A stretch of 64,000 bases of DNA from Mesorhizobium sp. Root552 (GCF_001427285.1 NZ_LMFV01000023.1:186001-250000), one strand, 5' to 3'; counted from the first letter of the stretch, positions 35,410-44,822 are shown. Program-made: numbers and translations. The notes: generated from the sequence alone by a model not told the origin.

Positions 35410-36405
35410 ATGGCAGTCTTGGTGACAGGCGGCGCGGGCTATATCGGCAGCCACATGGTCTGGGAATTGCTGGACGCCGGCGAAGAGGTCGTTGTCATAG
35501 ACCGTCTTTCGACCGGCTTCGAATGGGCGGTGGCCCCCGAGGCGCGGCTGGTGGTCGGCGACATTGCCGACAAGGACCTCGTCGGATGTCTTGTCCGCGA
35601 ACATGAGGTCGATGCGATCATCCATTTCGCCGGGTCGATCGTCGTGCCGGAATCCGTTGCCGATCCGCTCGCCTACTATGAGAACAACACCTGCAAGACG
35701 CGGGCGCTGATCGAAACGGCGGTGCGCGCCGGCGTCGGCAATTTCATTTTCTCCTCGACGGCGGCAGTCTATGGCGGCGCAGGCATGGAGCCAGTGAAGG
35801 AGGATGCGCGTCTTTCGCCGGAGTCGCCCTACGGCCTTTCCAAGCTGATGAGCGAGTGGATGCTGCGCGATGCCGCCGCCGCCCACGGCCTCAGCTATAC
35901 GGCGCTGCGCTATTTCAACGTCGCCGGGGCCGATCCCAAGGGCCGCACAGGCCAATCGACGCCCGGCGCCACGCATCTGATCAAGGTCGCCTGCGAGACG
36001 GCGTTGGGCAAGCGTCCATTCATGCAGGTGTTCGGCACCGACTATGCGACACCTGACGGCACCTGCATCCGCGACTATATCCATGTCAGCGACCTCGTGG
36101 CCGCCCACCGTCTGGCGCTGCAACGGCTGAGAATTGGAGGCGAGAACCTCGTCGCCAATTGCGGCTACGGTCATGGCTATTCGGTCTTGCAGGTCATCGA
36201 CAGCGTCCGCCGCGTCTTCGGCCATGACTTCGATATCCGCATGGGAGAGCGGCGCGCCGGCGATGCCGCAGCCGTGGTTGCCAATTCCGACACAGCCCGG
36301 CAGCAACTCGGCTGGTCGCCGCAGCATGACGACCTCGACGGCATCGTCCACGATGCGCTGGCATGGGAACGTATCCTGAGCGGCAAGAATTCCTCGCGTG
36401 GCTGA
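35410..36405 (+). CDS. galE: UDP-glucose 4-epimerase
   Basis: NAD-dependent short-chain epimerase that interconverts UDP-glucose and UDP-galactose for polysaccharide synthesis. The 331 aa protein has the NAD motif VTGGAGYIGSHM at residues 5-16, the catalytic S116 region in FSSTAAVYG, Y141-x3-K145, RYFNVAGADP near 176, and DGTCIRDYIHV near 217, all typical of GalE. ATG 35410 was chosen over an upstream frame from 35359 because the Rossmann motif then lies at the usual position. Related nucleotide-sugar epimerases cannot be fully excluded. Confidence 0.93.
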   Translation: MAVLVTGGAGYIGSHMVWELLDAGEEVVVIDRLSTGFEWAVAPEARLVVGDIADKDLVGCLVREHEVDAIIHFAGSIVVPESVADPLAYYENNTCKTRALIETAVRAGVGNFIFSSTAAVYGGAGMEPVKEDARLSPESPYGLSKLMSEWMLRDAAAAHGLSYTALRYFNVAGADPKGRTGQSTPGATHLIKVACETALGKRPFMQVFGTDYATPDGTCIRDYIHVSDLVAAHRLALQRLRIGGENLVANCGYGHGYSVLQVIDSVRRVFGHDFDIRMGERRAGDAAAVVANSDTARQQLGWSPQHDDLDGIVHDALAWERILSGKNSSRG

Positions 36406-36510
36406 CATATCCACCGCTTCTCCGGTGACGCTCTCGAAACACGGGCATGGACGCGCTAAGAGGGCCGACCGCTGCGCGAAAAATGCCCGCGTTGGCGCAC
36501 AGGGGCTGAC

Positions 36511-37761
36511 ATGAAAATACTTGTCTTGGGTGCCGGGGTCGTAGGCACGGCTGCCGCCTACTACCTCGCCCGCGACGGCCACGACGTTACCGTCGTCGAG
36601 CGCCACCAAACCGCTGCGATGGGCACCAGCTACTGCAATGCAGGTCTGGTTTCGCCAGGCGATGCTACGGCATGGGCGTCCCCCGCGGCGCTCAAGACGT
36701 TCGTGCGCGGCATCTTCAATCATGATCTGGGCATCAGGGTCAGGCTGCGCGCCGATCCTTATCTTTACCTTTGGAGCCTGCGCTTCCTGACTCAATGCAC
36801 CCCGGCGCGGCTACGGGCCAACACGCTGCCGAAGCTGCGCCTTGCGCTCTATTCGCGTGACTGCATCAACGCTTTGTCGGAAGAAACAGGCATTTCCTAC
36901 GACGAGCGCAAGAAGGGCATCCTTTATTTCTTTCGCTCGCAAAAGAGCCTCGACGAAGGCGCCGGAAACTATCGCTTTTTGGCCGAGCACGGGCTGCCCA
37001 TTGACATCGTCGGTCGTGACCGGCTGGCCGCGATCGAACCGGGGCTGGCCGGCGCCCAGGATCTGATCGCCGGCGGCGTCTATTCGCCGATCGACCAGAC
37101 CGGCGATTCCAGGCAGTTCGTCGGCAAACTTGCAGCCTATTCGGCCGAAAAGCTCGGCGTGAAATTCCAGTTCAACACCACCGTCGAAGGCCTCGACATA
37201 GAGGGTGGCAAGGTGCGCGCGGTCAAGACGTCGGCGGGCATGCTCAGCGCCGATGCAGTCGTCGTTGCCATGGGACCGGAGAGCGGGCTGCTTGGCCGTC
37301 GCTATGGCGTCGACCTGCCTGTCTACCCGGTCAAGGGCTATGCGGCGACCATTCCGCTCGAGGACGAGACCAAGGGGCCGACCATGGGCGGGGCGGACGA
37401 GGACAGGCTTGTCGGCTATTCGCGCCTCGGCAACCGTTTGCGGCTCTCCTGCACGGCGGAGTTCACCGGCTTTGACCGTACTTTCAAGCCGAAGGACTTC
37501 GTGCCGATGTTCAAGACCGCGCACGAATTGTTTCCCGGTGCCTTCGACGAGAAGAAGGCCGAGCTTTGGGCAGGCTTGCGGCCGATGATGCCGAATTCCG
37601 TGCCAGTGATCGGCAGAGCGCGCTATGAAAACCTCTACCTCGACACCGGCCACGGCCATGTCGGCTGGACCATGGCCTGCGGTTCGGGCCGGTTCCTTGC
37701 CGATCTGGTTGCCGGCCGCAAGACCGAGATCGACCCGCAAGGACTGGTCTACGCCCGCTAG
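36511..37761 (+). CDS. dadA: D-amino acid dehydrogenase
   Basis: A 416 aa FAD-dependent dehydrogenase of the DAO family that oxidises D-amino acids to 2-oxoacids at the inner membrane. Seen: the FAD motif KILVLGAGVVGTAAAYYLAR at residues 2-21, GTSYCNAGLVSPGDATAWASP typical of DadA near 35-55, and the C-terminal GLRPMMPNSVPVIG and GHGHVGWTMACGSG. AGGGG precedes the ATG. It is convergent with the MarR gene, stop codons overlapping by 4 bp. No alanine racemase gene is adjacent, so catabolism of other D-amino acids or proline-like substrates remains possible. Confidence 0.92.
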   Translation: MKILVLGAGVVGTAAAYYLARDGHDVTVVERHQTAAMGTSYCNAGLVSPGDATAWASPAALKTFVRGIFNHDLGIRVRLRADPYLYLWSLRFLTQCTPARLRANTLPKLRLALYSRDCINALSEETGISYDERKKGILYFFRSQKSLDEGAGNYRFLAEHGLPIDIVGRDRLAAIEPGLAGAQDLIAGGVYSPIDQTGDSRQFVGKLAAYSAEKLGVKFQFNTTVEGLDIEGGKVRAVKTSAGMLSADAVVVAMGPESGLLGRRYGVDLPVYPVKGYAATIPLEDETKGPTMGGADEDRLVGYSRLGNRLRLSCTAEFTGFDRTFKPKDFVPMFKTAHELFPGAFDEKKAELWAGLRPMMPNSVPVIGRARYENLYLDTGHGHVGWTMACGSGRFLADLVAGRKTEIDPQGLVYAR

Positions 37762-38219
37762 GCGATCTTGCCGAGCAGGCGCATCAACGTGCCGATCTCG
37801 CGCGCGGTCAAAGGAGCCAGCGTCTCCAGCGTGATCTGGGCGGCGAGCGGGATCAGGCGCTCGATCATGGCAAAGCCGTCTGCGGTCAATTTGACCATCA
37901 AAAGGCGCTTGTCGGCCTCGTGCTTGCCGTAGTCGACGAGGCCACGCGCCTTGAGCCGGTCGATGACGCCTTTCACGGTCGCCGCGTCCATGGCGATCAG
38001 CGTGCCGAGCTGGTTCTGCGATGTCTCGCCGACTTCGTGCAGCTTCGCCAGCGCCGCAAACTGCGGCGGCGTCAGGTCGCTGATGCGCGCTGCAAAAATG
38101 GCAAGATGGCGCTGGTTCGCCTTGCGCAGGATGAAGCCGATCTGATCCTGCAGGTGGTAGTCGTCGGGAACGGCTTCGTCCGCTTCGACCAGCACCGGAT
38201 CGACGCTGCTGATGCTCAC
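37758..38219 (-). CDS. MarR family transcriptional regulator (NicR/BpsR-like)
   Basis: A 153 aa winged-helix regulator, last gene of the six-gene operon. The HTH region is LTPPQFAALAKLHEVGETSQ then NQLGTLIAMDAATVKGVIDRL, with the wing GKHEADKRLLMVKLT. By pattern it resembles NicR (Pseudomonas) and BpsR (Bordetella), MarR repressors of nicotinate degradation that respond to 6-hydroxynicotinate; this likeness is from memory. GTG 38219 was chosen because it overlaps the DUF1185 stop by 4 bp; a start at 38234 is also possible. It may repress its own operon through the palindrome at 44894-44911. Confidence 0.88.
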   Translation of the reverse strand: MSISSVDPVLVEADEAVPDDYHLQDQIGFILRKANQRHLAIFAARISDLTPPQFAALAKLHEVGETSQNQLGTLIAMDAATVKGVIDRLKARGLVDYGKHEADKRLLMVKLTADGFAMIERLIPLAAQITLETLAPLTAREIGTLMRLLGKIA

Positions 38220-38800
38220 CGCTGGCCGTCCCAAACCTTGATGTCCTTGACGGCAAGTCCGCCCATCCGGTCATGGATGCGCCCGCCGCAGCTCATCGCC
38301 AGGCAAAACAGGATCTCGTCCGGTCGCGGTCCGTCGGACAAGCCGACCTCGAACGCATCGAAATGGCTGCGCACATAGGCGGCGTTGATGTGGCCGAGCG
38401 GCACGTCGAGGCGTGATCCGAAAGCGCCCACCTTCATGGCTGACGGGACGATGGCCTTGGCCTCGCCCAGCCGAGCGCGCATGGCATAGCCGCCCGGAAC
38501 ATGCCACAGCGCGCCATGTTCGATTTCACCGGCGCTGCCGACGATTGCGCCCTTGCCGTAGCCGTCGATCGACCTGATGTCGCCGTCCAGCGCCGCGATC
38601 AGCCTGTCGGTCAACATCAGGCCAAGCGGCTTCAGGTCTTCCATGGCCGGTTGGAGTTCCTCGACATAGCGGCCCGCAAAAGGGTTCTGCACGACAGCCA
38701 GCGCTGCGGCTCGCCGGCGTGGCTCCTTTGCAGCGGGGCCACCTTCGTGGAAGATATCTTCCGTGAGCACGGCAACCTTGCGGATCGGAAATTCAGGCAT
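38216..38800 (-). CDS. Amino acid synthesis family protein (DUF1185)
   Basis: A 194 aa protein of the AA_synth/DUF1185 family. The family name is historical and no reaction is established. Family pattern: RKVAVLTEDIFHEGG near residue 7, AVVQNPFAGRYVEEL near 35, GKGAIVGSAGEIEHGALWH near 82, and GPRPDEILFCLAMSCGGRIHDR near 157. It lies between UPF0280 (8 bp overlap) and MarR (4 bp overlap) in an operon with a 6-hydroxynicotinate reductase homologue, so it may act on a ring-reduced or ring-opened intermediate. That is inference. Confidence 0.88.
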   Translation of the reverse strand: MPEFPIRKVAVLTEDIFHEGGPAAKEPRRRAAALAVVQNPFAGRYVEELQPAMEDLKPLGLMLTDRLIAALDGDIRSIDGYGKGAIVGSAGEIEHGALWHVPGGYAMRARLGEAKAIVPSAMKVGAFGSRLDVPLGHINAAYVRSHFDAFEVGLSDGPRPDEILFCLAMSCGGRIHDRMGGLAVKDIKVWDGQR

Positions 38801-39671
38801 GAAGGGGTTCCTTGGATTCTTGGTGTCGATGGAGGAGCCTGGGCGCGCCGCACAGGCGGAATTGCCCAGCCAGGAAAAGACCGGCAGCGTGGATCAGGCC
38901 ACGCCGGCGAAAGTCTTCGGCTACGGCGAGGCCGGAGGAAAGCGCCGTGTCGATTTCCATTGGGGTGATGTATCCGACACTCGTCGTTACCAGCCGCTCG
39001 CCAAGATCGCTGTCGGGAGACAGGCTGCTGGCAGGGGTGCGCGCGATAGCCGGATGGCCCGGAAGGTTGACGGCGTTGGCAATCAGCGTTGCGGCAGCGT
39101 CAGCCCCGGCCCCGGTTTTCGCCAGGACGGTCACTGCATCGGCTATTCCGAGCGAGAAAGAGCGTCCGCGCCAGCCGCTCGTAGCTACGCCGCGAACACC
39201 GTCTTTAGCGTGAATGACGAGGCGGTTTGCAAAGCCGTGTCCTGTGCCGGCAATGGCAAGGGTCAGCGCGTTACCTTCGGTGAGGTACAGAGCGCTGTCG
39301 CCGCCATTGTTGACATAGGCCTTGGTCAGCTTGCGCCCAGCGGTAAGCGCCGCCAGCATCTCGTCAGCCACTGAACCAGCCACGGCTGCCATGGGCGTGA
39401 TGAAATCGTGCGAGAGCGGGGCAACTGCATCTTCCATGCGGCGCGCAATCGAGCCTGCGAAGCGGCGCGGCGTCTCGCCGGCAGGGTGGCGCAGTTCGGT
39501 CAGTTCTTCCATCAGTTCCCGCAGGATGGTCTGGAAGCGAGCAACCGCCTGACGATAAGCGGCACGCCGCTCTGCGTCGTCGCCAAAGGCTTCGATGATC
39601 AGGTCGATCGGGCCGTGGTTGAGGTGCAACCGCCTGCCGTCCTGCAGCCAGTGTGCTTGCGGGCCGATCAT
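38793..39671 (-). CDS. UPF0280 family protein
   Basis: A 292 aa protein of the UPF0280 family, function unknown. Visible marks: GPQAHWLQDGRRLHLNHGPIDL at the start, PMAAVAGSVADEMLAAL near 129, AYVNNGGDSALYL near 153 (a Gly/Asn-rich site also seen in ApbE-like proteins), and a C-terminal half with GRSFSLGIADAVTVLA. The start codon overlaps the stop of the upstream reductase (ATGA). The tail after about residue 265 (RRRGLIHAAGLFLAGQFRLC) looks poorly conserved. Its constant place beside the reductase suggests a step in the same pathway. Confidence 0.88.
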   Translation of the reverse strand: MIGPQAHWLQDGRRLHLNHGPIDLIIEAFGDDAERRAAYRQAVARFQTILRELMEELTELRHPAGETPRRFAGSIARRMEDAVAPLSHDFITPMAAVAGSVADEMLAALTAGRKLTKAYVNNGGDSALYLTEGNALTLAIAGTGHGFANRLVIHAKDGVRGVATSGWRGRSFSLGIADAVTVLAKTGAGADAAATLIANAVNLPGHPAIARTPASSLSPDSDLGERLVTTSVGYITPMEIDTALSSGLAVAEDFRRRGLIHAAGLFLAGQFRLCGAPRLLHRHQESKEPLHA

Positions 39672-41206
39672 CGCAACATGCTTCCGCTCGTGTGCAACTG
39701 TGCCAATGGTGGCCAGGGATTTCCGCTCGAAGCCGCCGACGATTGGCGCGGGTTAAGATACTCTCCGCCATGCGAGACGATATCGGCGACCGAGCGGATT
39801 TCCTTTTCATGCCCGCCAAGCTGGATATAGGCGTCGCGCCGCATGGTGAATTCGATTGGCGCCACCAGCGCCGGCGTCGGCACGTAGCCGAACGCATTGT
39901 CGGGAACGCGCGTGACGTCCACCATCAGGGTGATGCCGCCGCCCGGCCAGATGTAGACGGGTGCGCCTCCGACCGTGACGTAAGTCTGCAGCCGATGGAC
40001 GGAGCGGGTCAGGTTGACCGGGTTTTCCGTGACGCCTGCACGTAGCGAACCACCTGCGCCACCGACGAAAAGCACGGTGCACAGTGCTGGCTCGCAATTT
40101 TCCTCGATCAGCCGCACCGACTTGGCGAGCCTGTCGGGAAACGGTTTCTCGACCGGCTTCAGATTGTCGTCCAGTTCGTAATAGGCGAACTGTTCACCGG
40201 TTGTGGAAACCATCAGCATGGAGAGGCCGGGCCTCGCGCCCTTCTTGGGGTTCCATTCGCCAAGGATCGACAACGGATCGGAAATCGTCGTTCCACCCCA
40301 GCCGAGACCAGGTTCCGAGACCTTGAAATAGCGCCCCGGTGTCGAGCGCCGCCCGACGATCTTGATGCCGGTATCCTGCCAGTCCAGAACCTTGCCGGCC
40401 TGATGCTCGGAAACGACACCGGTGATGTGGTCATCAACGACCACCACCTCATCGACCAGACCCCGCCATTGCGTGGCGAACATGCCGATGGTGGCCGAGC
40501 CGCAGCCCACGCGCATGCGCCGTTCGAGCTTGCCGTCGATGATGGGCGGCTTGCCGGCTTCGACGATCACGTTTGCGCCGCCGTCTATGGCAAGCTCCAC
40601 CGGTTTCTTGTTGCACAGGTTCAGCATGGCGTCGCAGGTGGCGCGCCCTTCCGGCTTCGAGCCGCCAGTGAGATGATGAACGCCGCCCAGTGACAGCATT
40701 TGCGAGCCGTATTCGCCGGTCGTCACGTGCCCGATTGCTTCGCCTTGCGCCCGTACCATCGCCGTTTCCGGGCCAAGGTGACGGTCGGTATCGATCTTCA
40801 CCTTGACGCCGCAATAGGAAAAAATGCCCTCGGTCACCACGGTGACTAGGTCCACGCCTTCGACTTCCTGGCTGACGATGAAGGGCGCAGGCTTGTAGTC
40901 GGGGTAAGTGGTGCCAGCTCCTATTGCCGTGATAAAGCGGCGACCGGCATTGACCAGTTCGCCGTTCCAGTTTTCGCCTTCGGCAACGAAGGGCACGACG
41001 CTGCCGCCTGTCTCCGCCGAGTGGTCGAGGATGGTGAGCGGGTCCATGCGCACGATGCGCCCGCCGATATTGCCGTACCGGTCGCAGGCCCCGGTGCGGC
41101 CGTCCGCGATGTAGCACATGACCGGGCAGGCATCGCAGCGGATCTTTTCGGCAACCTGCTTGTCGCCGCTTTCATACGTTTCGAAGCGTTCCGAAAGCTC
41201 GCTCAT
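39668..41206 (-). CDS. 6-Hydroxynicotinate reductase homologue
   Basis: A 512 aa iron-sulfur protein similar to HnR of Eubacterium barkeri, which reduces 6-hydroxynicotinate to 6-oxo-1,4,5,6-tetrahydronicotinate with ferredoxin. An N-terminal Cys set (CDACPVMCYIADGRTGACDRYG, residues 24-45) can hold an Fe-S cluster; further Cys are in FSYCGVKVKID, RVGCGSATIG and CEPALCTVLFVGGAGG. The likeness to HnR is by pattern from memory. It overlaps the hydroxylase gene before it and UPF0280 after it by 4 bp each. Aerobic homologues may use another N-heterocycle. Confidence 0.85.
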   Translation of the reverse strand: MSELSERFETYESGDKQVAEKIRCDACPVMCYIADGRTGACDRYGNIGGRIVRMDPLTILDHSAETGGSVVPFVAEGENWNGELVNAGRRFITAIGAGTTYPDYKPAPFIVSQEVEGVDLVTVVTEGIFSYCGVKVKIDTDRHLGPETAMVRAQGEAIGHVTTGEYGSQMLSLGGVHHLTGGSKPEGRATCDAMLNLCNKKPVELAIDGGANVIVEAGKPPIIDGKLERRMRVGCGSATIGMFATQWRGLVDEVVVVDDHITGVVSEHQAGKVLDWQDTGIKIVGRRSTPGRYFKVSEPGLGWGGTTISDPLSILGEWNPKKGARPGLSMLMVSTTGEQFAYYELDDNLKPVEKPFPDRLAKSVRLIEENCEPALCTVLFVGGAGGSLRAGVTENPVNLTRSVHRLQTYVTVGGAPVYIWPGGGITLMVDVTRVPDNAFGYVPTPALVAPIEFTMRRDAYIQLGGHEKEIRSVADIVSHGGEYLNPRQSSAASSGNPWPPLAQLHTSGSMLR

Positions 41207-43968
41207 CGGCTTCCCTCGCTTGCCCGGATCGCCGCCATGATACGTGACGGTGTTGCTGGCACCTTCGTGACGAGCACGCCGGTGGCGTGGCGGATAGCGT
41301 TGAGGATCGCAGGTGCGGTCGGGATCAGCACGTGTTCGCCCAATCCCTTGGCACCGAACGGACCTTCACTGTCCGGGACTTCGACAAGGATCGATTCAAT
41401 CGGCGGCACGTCGCCGATGGTCGGGATCAGATAGTCGTGCAAGTTCTCGGTGCGGCCTGGAATGTACTCTTCCATAAGCGCCATGCCGATGCCTTGCGCG
41501 ATGCCACCCTCGATCTGCCCTTCGACCATGACCGGGTTGATCGCCTTGCCGACGTCATGTGCGGCAGTGATCTTCACCAGCTTGACCGTACCAAGTTTTA
41601 GATCGACTTCCAGCTCGGCGAGCTGCGCACCATAGCCGTAGACGGCATAGGGTTTGCCCTGGCCCTTCGCGTCGAGCGGGGTGGTGGGCGGATCGTAACT
41701 TTCCGTGGCTTCGAACACGTAGCCATCGGCATTGGCGGAAAGTCCCGCTAGATCGATGCGTCGCACGGCTTCGCCTTCGCGCACCACCACTGTTGCGCCA
41801 TCGAGTGTCAGCGTCGCCTTTGCCGAGACATTGGCGAAGCGCAGGATCTGTTCACGCAGCACCCGTCCGGCTTTTTCGGCCGCCTTGCCGGTGACGAAAG
41901 TCTGGCGCGAAGCCGATGTCTTGCCGGCATCAGGAGAGATCGCGGTATCGGCGCTCTTGAGGTGGAACATTGCCAGCGGCATGCCGAGGGCGTCGGCGCA
42001 TATCTGGGCAATGACAGTATTCGAGCCTTGTCCGATATCGACGGCTCCTTGGTGCAGGATGACATGGCCATCCTGTGAAATCGCAACCTTGATCGTCGAT
42101 GGATTGGGCAGCGAGGTGTTACCGCAACCGTACCAGCAGGACGCGACACCGACACCGCGCTTGACGCTTTCGCTGCTCATGTTGAAGGCCGAGGCATCGG
42201 CAAGCGCGCGGGCCCAGTGCGGCTTCAGCGCCTCGAGGCAATCGGCGATACCGACGCTTGCATCCATCTTCTGTCCGGTAACAGTAACATTGCCCTCGCG
42301 CAGGCAGTTTTGCAGACGGAAATCCAGTCGATCCTTGCCAAGCTTGCCGGCAAGTTCGTCGTACAGGGTTTCCTGCATGATGGCTGCTTGCGGCACGCCG
42401 AAGCCGCGGAATGCGCCTGAGATCGGTCCATTCGTATGAACGGCGCGGCCGGTTGCGCGATAGTTGGGGGTCGCATAGGGGCCGGAGGCATGGACCGGAA
42501 CCCGGTTGGCGACGGTCGGCCCCCAGCTCGCATAGGCGCCGGTGTTGAAATCGCCATCGAATACCATACCGCATATCTGGCCATCCGCATCGGTGCCGAT
42601 CGATGCCTTCATGAAAGCGGGATGCCGCTTGGTGGTCGATATCATGGATTCGTTGCGGCTATAGGCCATCGCCGCCGGGCGTCCCGTCTTGAGCGCAACA
42701 AGCCCGATCAGCGGCTGCAGCGAAATGTCGAGCTTCGAACCGAATCCTCCGCCGGTTGCCGTCGGCACGATGCGGACTTTCTCTGGTGCAAGCGCCAGCA
42801 CCTTGGCGGTGTCGTCGCGATCCATGTAAGGCGCTTGTGTGCAGGCAACGATGACCAGCGTCTCGCCGTCGAGATAGGCATAGCCGCCTTCCGGTTCGAT
42901 ATAGGCGTGCTCGACATAGGACGTCTCGATTTCGCCGGAAGCGATGACGGCAGCGCCGTCAAGCGCCGCCTCCGGGTCGCCGCGCTCGACGAAACCCTTG
43001 GTAAGAATGTTGCCCGTCCTATTTTCGTGGATGAGTTGTGCGCCTTCGGCGTTTGCTGCGCCGGGCTCGAGCACATGCGGCTGCTCGGTCCAGACAATGG
43101 GAAAATCCGCAAGGCCGAGGTTGGCGATGGCGTCGCGTTCCCCTGCGATCACGGCTACCGCTTCGCCACGAAAACGCACCTCCCGTTCCGCCAATGCCGG
43201 CTGATCGGCAAAGGGTGGGATGACGCCGAAGCGGTTGATGCCGGGGATGTCTGCGGCCGTGAACACGGCCACTATGCCTGGGTTCATTCTCTTCCAGGCG
43301 TCGATGTCGCCCAAGGAAAACCTTGCGTGATAGTACGGCGAGCGAACGGCCAGCACAGTTAACGCGTCCGGCGGAAATGAATCCGCCCCATACTTTTCCG
43401 CACCAGTTACCTTGGCAATTCCATCCAGCCTGACGGGAGATAAGCCAATCGCGCAGCCGGACGCGGGCAATCGAAAGTCGATGCCGCCAACGGGGCGGGC
43501 TTGTTTACGAGCTGCCGCCATCACTGCGTTGACGATCTTGCGATACCCGGTGCAGCGGCACAAAATTCCACCCAGCGCGTCTTGCACTGCGGCCTCATCG
43601 GGTTCTGCGTTGCGTTCCAGCAAAGCTGACGCGGCCACCAGAAGGGCAGGTGTGCAGATGCCGCATTGCGCTGCACCGTGTTCGAGGAAAGAAGCTTGCA
43701 GCGCCGACAGACCACCATTGCCCAAGCCTTCGACCGTCGTGATCTTCGTCCCAACGGCAGAGGCAATCGGCATCAGGCACGCGCAGACAGGCTCGCCATC
43801 GACAAGAACGGTGCAGGCGCCGCAATCGCCGGCGTCGCAGCCAACCTTGACGCCGGTCACGTGCAGGTCGTCGCGCAACACCGAGCTTAACCGTTTGACC
43901 GGCGAAACCGGCAAGGCCACGGCTGAACCGTTGACCTCGAACGCGGTGAGCGGTAGCCGCGGGTTCAT
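41203..43968 (-). CDS. Xanthine dehydrogenase family protein, fused [2Fe-2S] and molybdopterin subunits
   Basis: A 921 aa molybdenum hydroxylase. Residues 1-155 carry two [2Fe-2S] clusters: GCDAGDCGACTVLVDGEPVC and CGICTP with CRCTGY. Residues 170-915 are the Moco domain, with TGAEKYGAD, GGGFGSKLD, GAFRGFGVPQ, GQGSNTV and the catalytic Glu in GAKGLGE near 875. These enzymes hydroxylate N-heterocycles or aldehydes next to the ring nitrogen. With the 6-hydroxynicotinate reductase next door and nicotinamidase opposite, nicotinate 6-hydroxylation is the leading guess. Start and stop overlap neighbours by 4 bp. The fusion of the two subunits is less common than separate genes. Confidence 0.92.
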   Translation of the reverse strand: MNPRLPLTAFEVNGSAVALPVSPVKRLSSVLRDDLHVTGVKVGCDAGDCGACTVLVDGEPVCACLMPIASAVGTKITTVEGLGNGGLSALQASFLEHGAAQCGICTPALLVAASALLERNAEPDEAAVQDALGGILCRCTGYRKIVNAVMAAARKQARPVGGIDFRLPASGCAIGLSPVRLDGIAKVTGAEKYGADSFPPDALTVLAVRSPYYHARFSLGDIDAWKRMNPGIVAVFTAADIPGINRFGVIPPFADQPALAEREVRFRGEAVAVIAGERDAIANLGLADFPIVWTEQPHVLEPGAANAEGAQLIHENRTGNILTKGFVERGDPEAALDGAAVIASGEIETSYVEHAYIEPEGGYAYLDGETLVIVACTQAPYMDRDDTAKVLALAPEKVRIVPTATGGGFGSKLDISLQPLIGLVALKTGRPAAMAYSRNESMISTTKRHPAFMKASIGTDADGQICGMVFDGDFNTGAYASWGPTVANRVPVHASGPYATPNYRATGRAVHTNGPISGAFRGFGVPQAAIMQETLYDELAGKLGKDRLDFRLQNCLREGNVTVTGQKMDASVGIADCLEALKPHWARALADASAFNMSSESVKRGVGVASCWYGCGNTSLPNPSTIKVAISQDGHVILHQGAVDIGQGSNTVIAQICADALGMPLAMFHLKSADTAISPDAGKTSASRQTFVTGKAAEKAGRVLREQILRFANVSAKATLTLDGATVVVREGEAVRRIDLAGLSANADGYVFEATESYDPPTTPLDAKGQGKPYAVYGYGAQLAELEVDLKLGTVKLVKITAAHDVGKAINPVMVEGQIEGGIAQGIGMALMEEYIPGRTENLHDYLIPTIGDVPPIESILVEVPDSEGPFGAKGLGEHVLIPTAPAILNAIRHATGVLVTKVPATPSRIMAAIRASEGSR

Positions 43969-44822
43969 GCTGCCGCCTTGCCGAGGCTTTCGTCGACGAT
44001 CGCGAGCGCTGAGCGTGCCACGATCTCACGCGCCGCATCCTGCCTGTAGCTTGCGGTGCCGCGCACATCGTCGATCGGCGTCAACTCCGTGATTGGCGCA
44101 GACATGATTGCTTCCGCCATCGAACGGTCCGCCTCGCGGCCGGTAATTGTGGTTTCGATGCCATGAAGCCGCTTGGCAGTCGCGGCGCAGGCTCCGACCG
44201 CCACTGCGGCATTCGTTATGATGCCGTCTTCAATGACCAGCCGAACGGCCGCCATCGCGATCGAGATGACGAGATAACGCCGCGCGCCGAGCTTATGGAA
44301 TGCGGACTGCCCGACTGCCGCCGATTTCGGAATGCGGATGGCGGTGACCATTTCGCCCGGCTGCAGGGCGGTCCGCCTGTTTGCGAGGATGAAGTCGCCA
44401 AGAGGCAGATGCCGTTTTCTCTGCGCCGAGTTCAGTTCCACATCCGCGTCGAGAACAAGCAGCGCCGGTACGCCGTCGGCCGCTGGCGAGGCGTTGCATA
44501 GATTGCCGGCCACCGTTGCGACGTTCTGTATCTGCTGCGAACCCACCTCGCGCGCAGCTTGCCTCAGCGCGTCGAAACACGCCGGCAACGGAGCGCCTGC
44601 AACCTGCGCCCAGCTCGTGCGCGCTCCTATTATCCAGTGGGATTCGGTCTCGGCTATGCCGCGAAGCTCTGCCAATCCGTTGATATCGAGGATGTTCTCG
44701 CGCACTGGCCTGGTCCCTTGAGCGGGGTAGAAGTCGGTGCCGCCGGCCAGAATGCGCCAGTCATCATCTCCGAGCAGCGACAGCGCCTCGGCGACCTTGG
44801 TGGGTTTCGCGTAACGGATCAC
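43965..44822 (-). CDS. FAD-binding subunit of the molybdenum hydroxylase
   Basis: A 285 aa flavoprotein (CoxM/XdhB type) that passes electrons out of the hydroxylase. The FAD site shows ILAGGTDFYPAQGT near residue 25 and the second motif ATVAGNLCNASPAADGVPALL near 100, with the typical C-terminal AITELTP...ASYRQDAAREIVARSAL pattern. GTG 44822 was chosen because it gives the usual IRYAKPTKVAEAL start and has AAGGAAGG upstream; the frame open to 45026 runs across the promoter. First gene of the six-gene operon. Confidence 0.92.
   Translation of the reverse strand: MIRYAKPTKVAEALSLLGDDDWRILAGGTDFYPAQGTRPVRENILDINGLAELRGIAETESHWIIGARTSWAQVAGAPLPACFDALRQAAREVGSQQIQNVATVAGNLCNASPAADGVPALLVLDADVELNSAQRKRHLPLGDFILANRRTALQPGEMVTAIRIPKSAAVGQSAFHKLGARRYLVISIAMAAVRLVIEDGIITNAAVAVGACAATAKRLHGIETTITGREADRSMAEAIMSAPITELTPIDDVRGTASYRQDAAREIVARSALAIVDESLGKAAA

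Noticed and set aside
35212..36795. 527-codon open frame opposite galE
   Set aside because: Antisense shadow of galE with no family features; galE has all catalytic motifs.
36811..38274. 487-codon minus-strand frame covering dadA and the MarR gene
   Set aside because: It lies opposite dadA and out of frame with MarR, both of which have full motifs.
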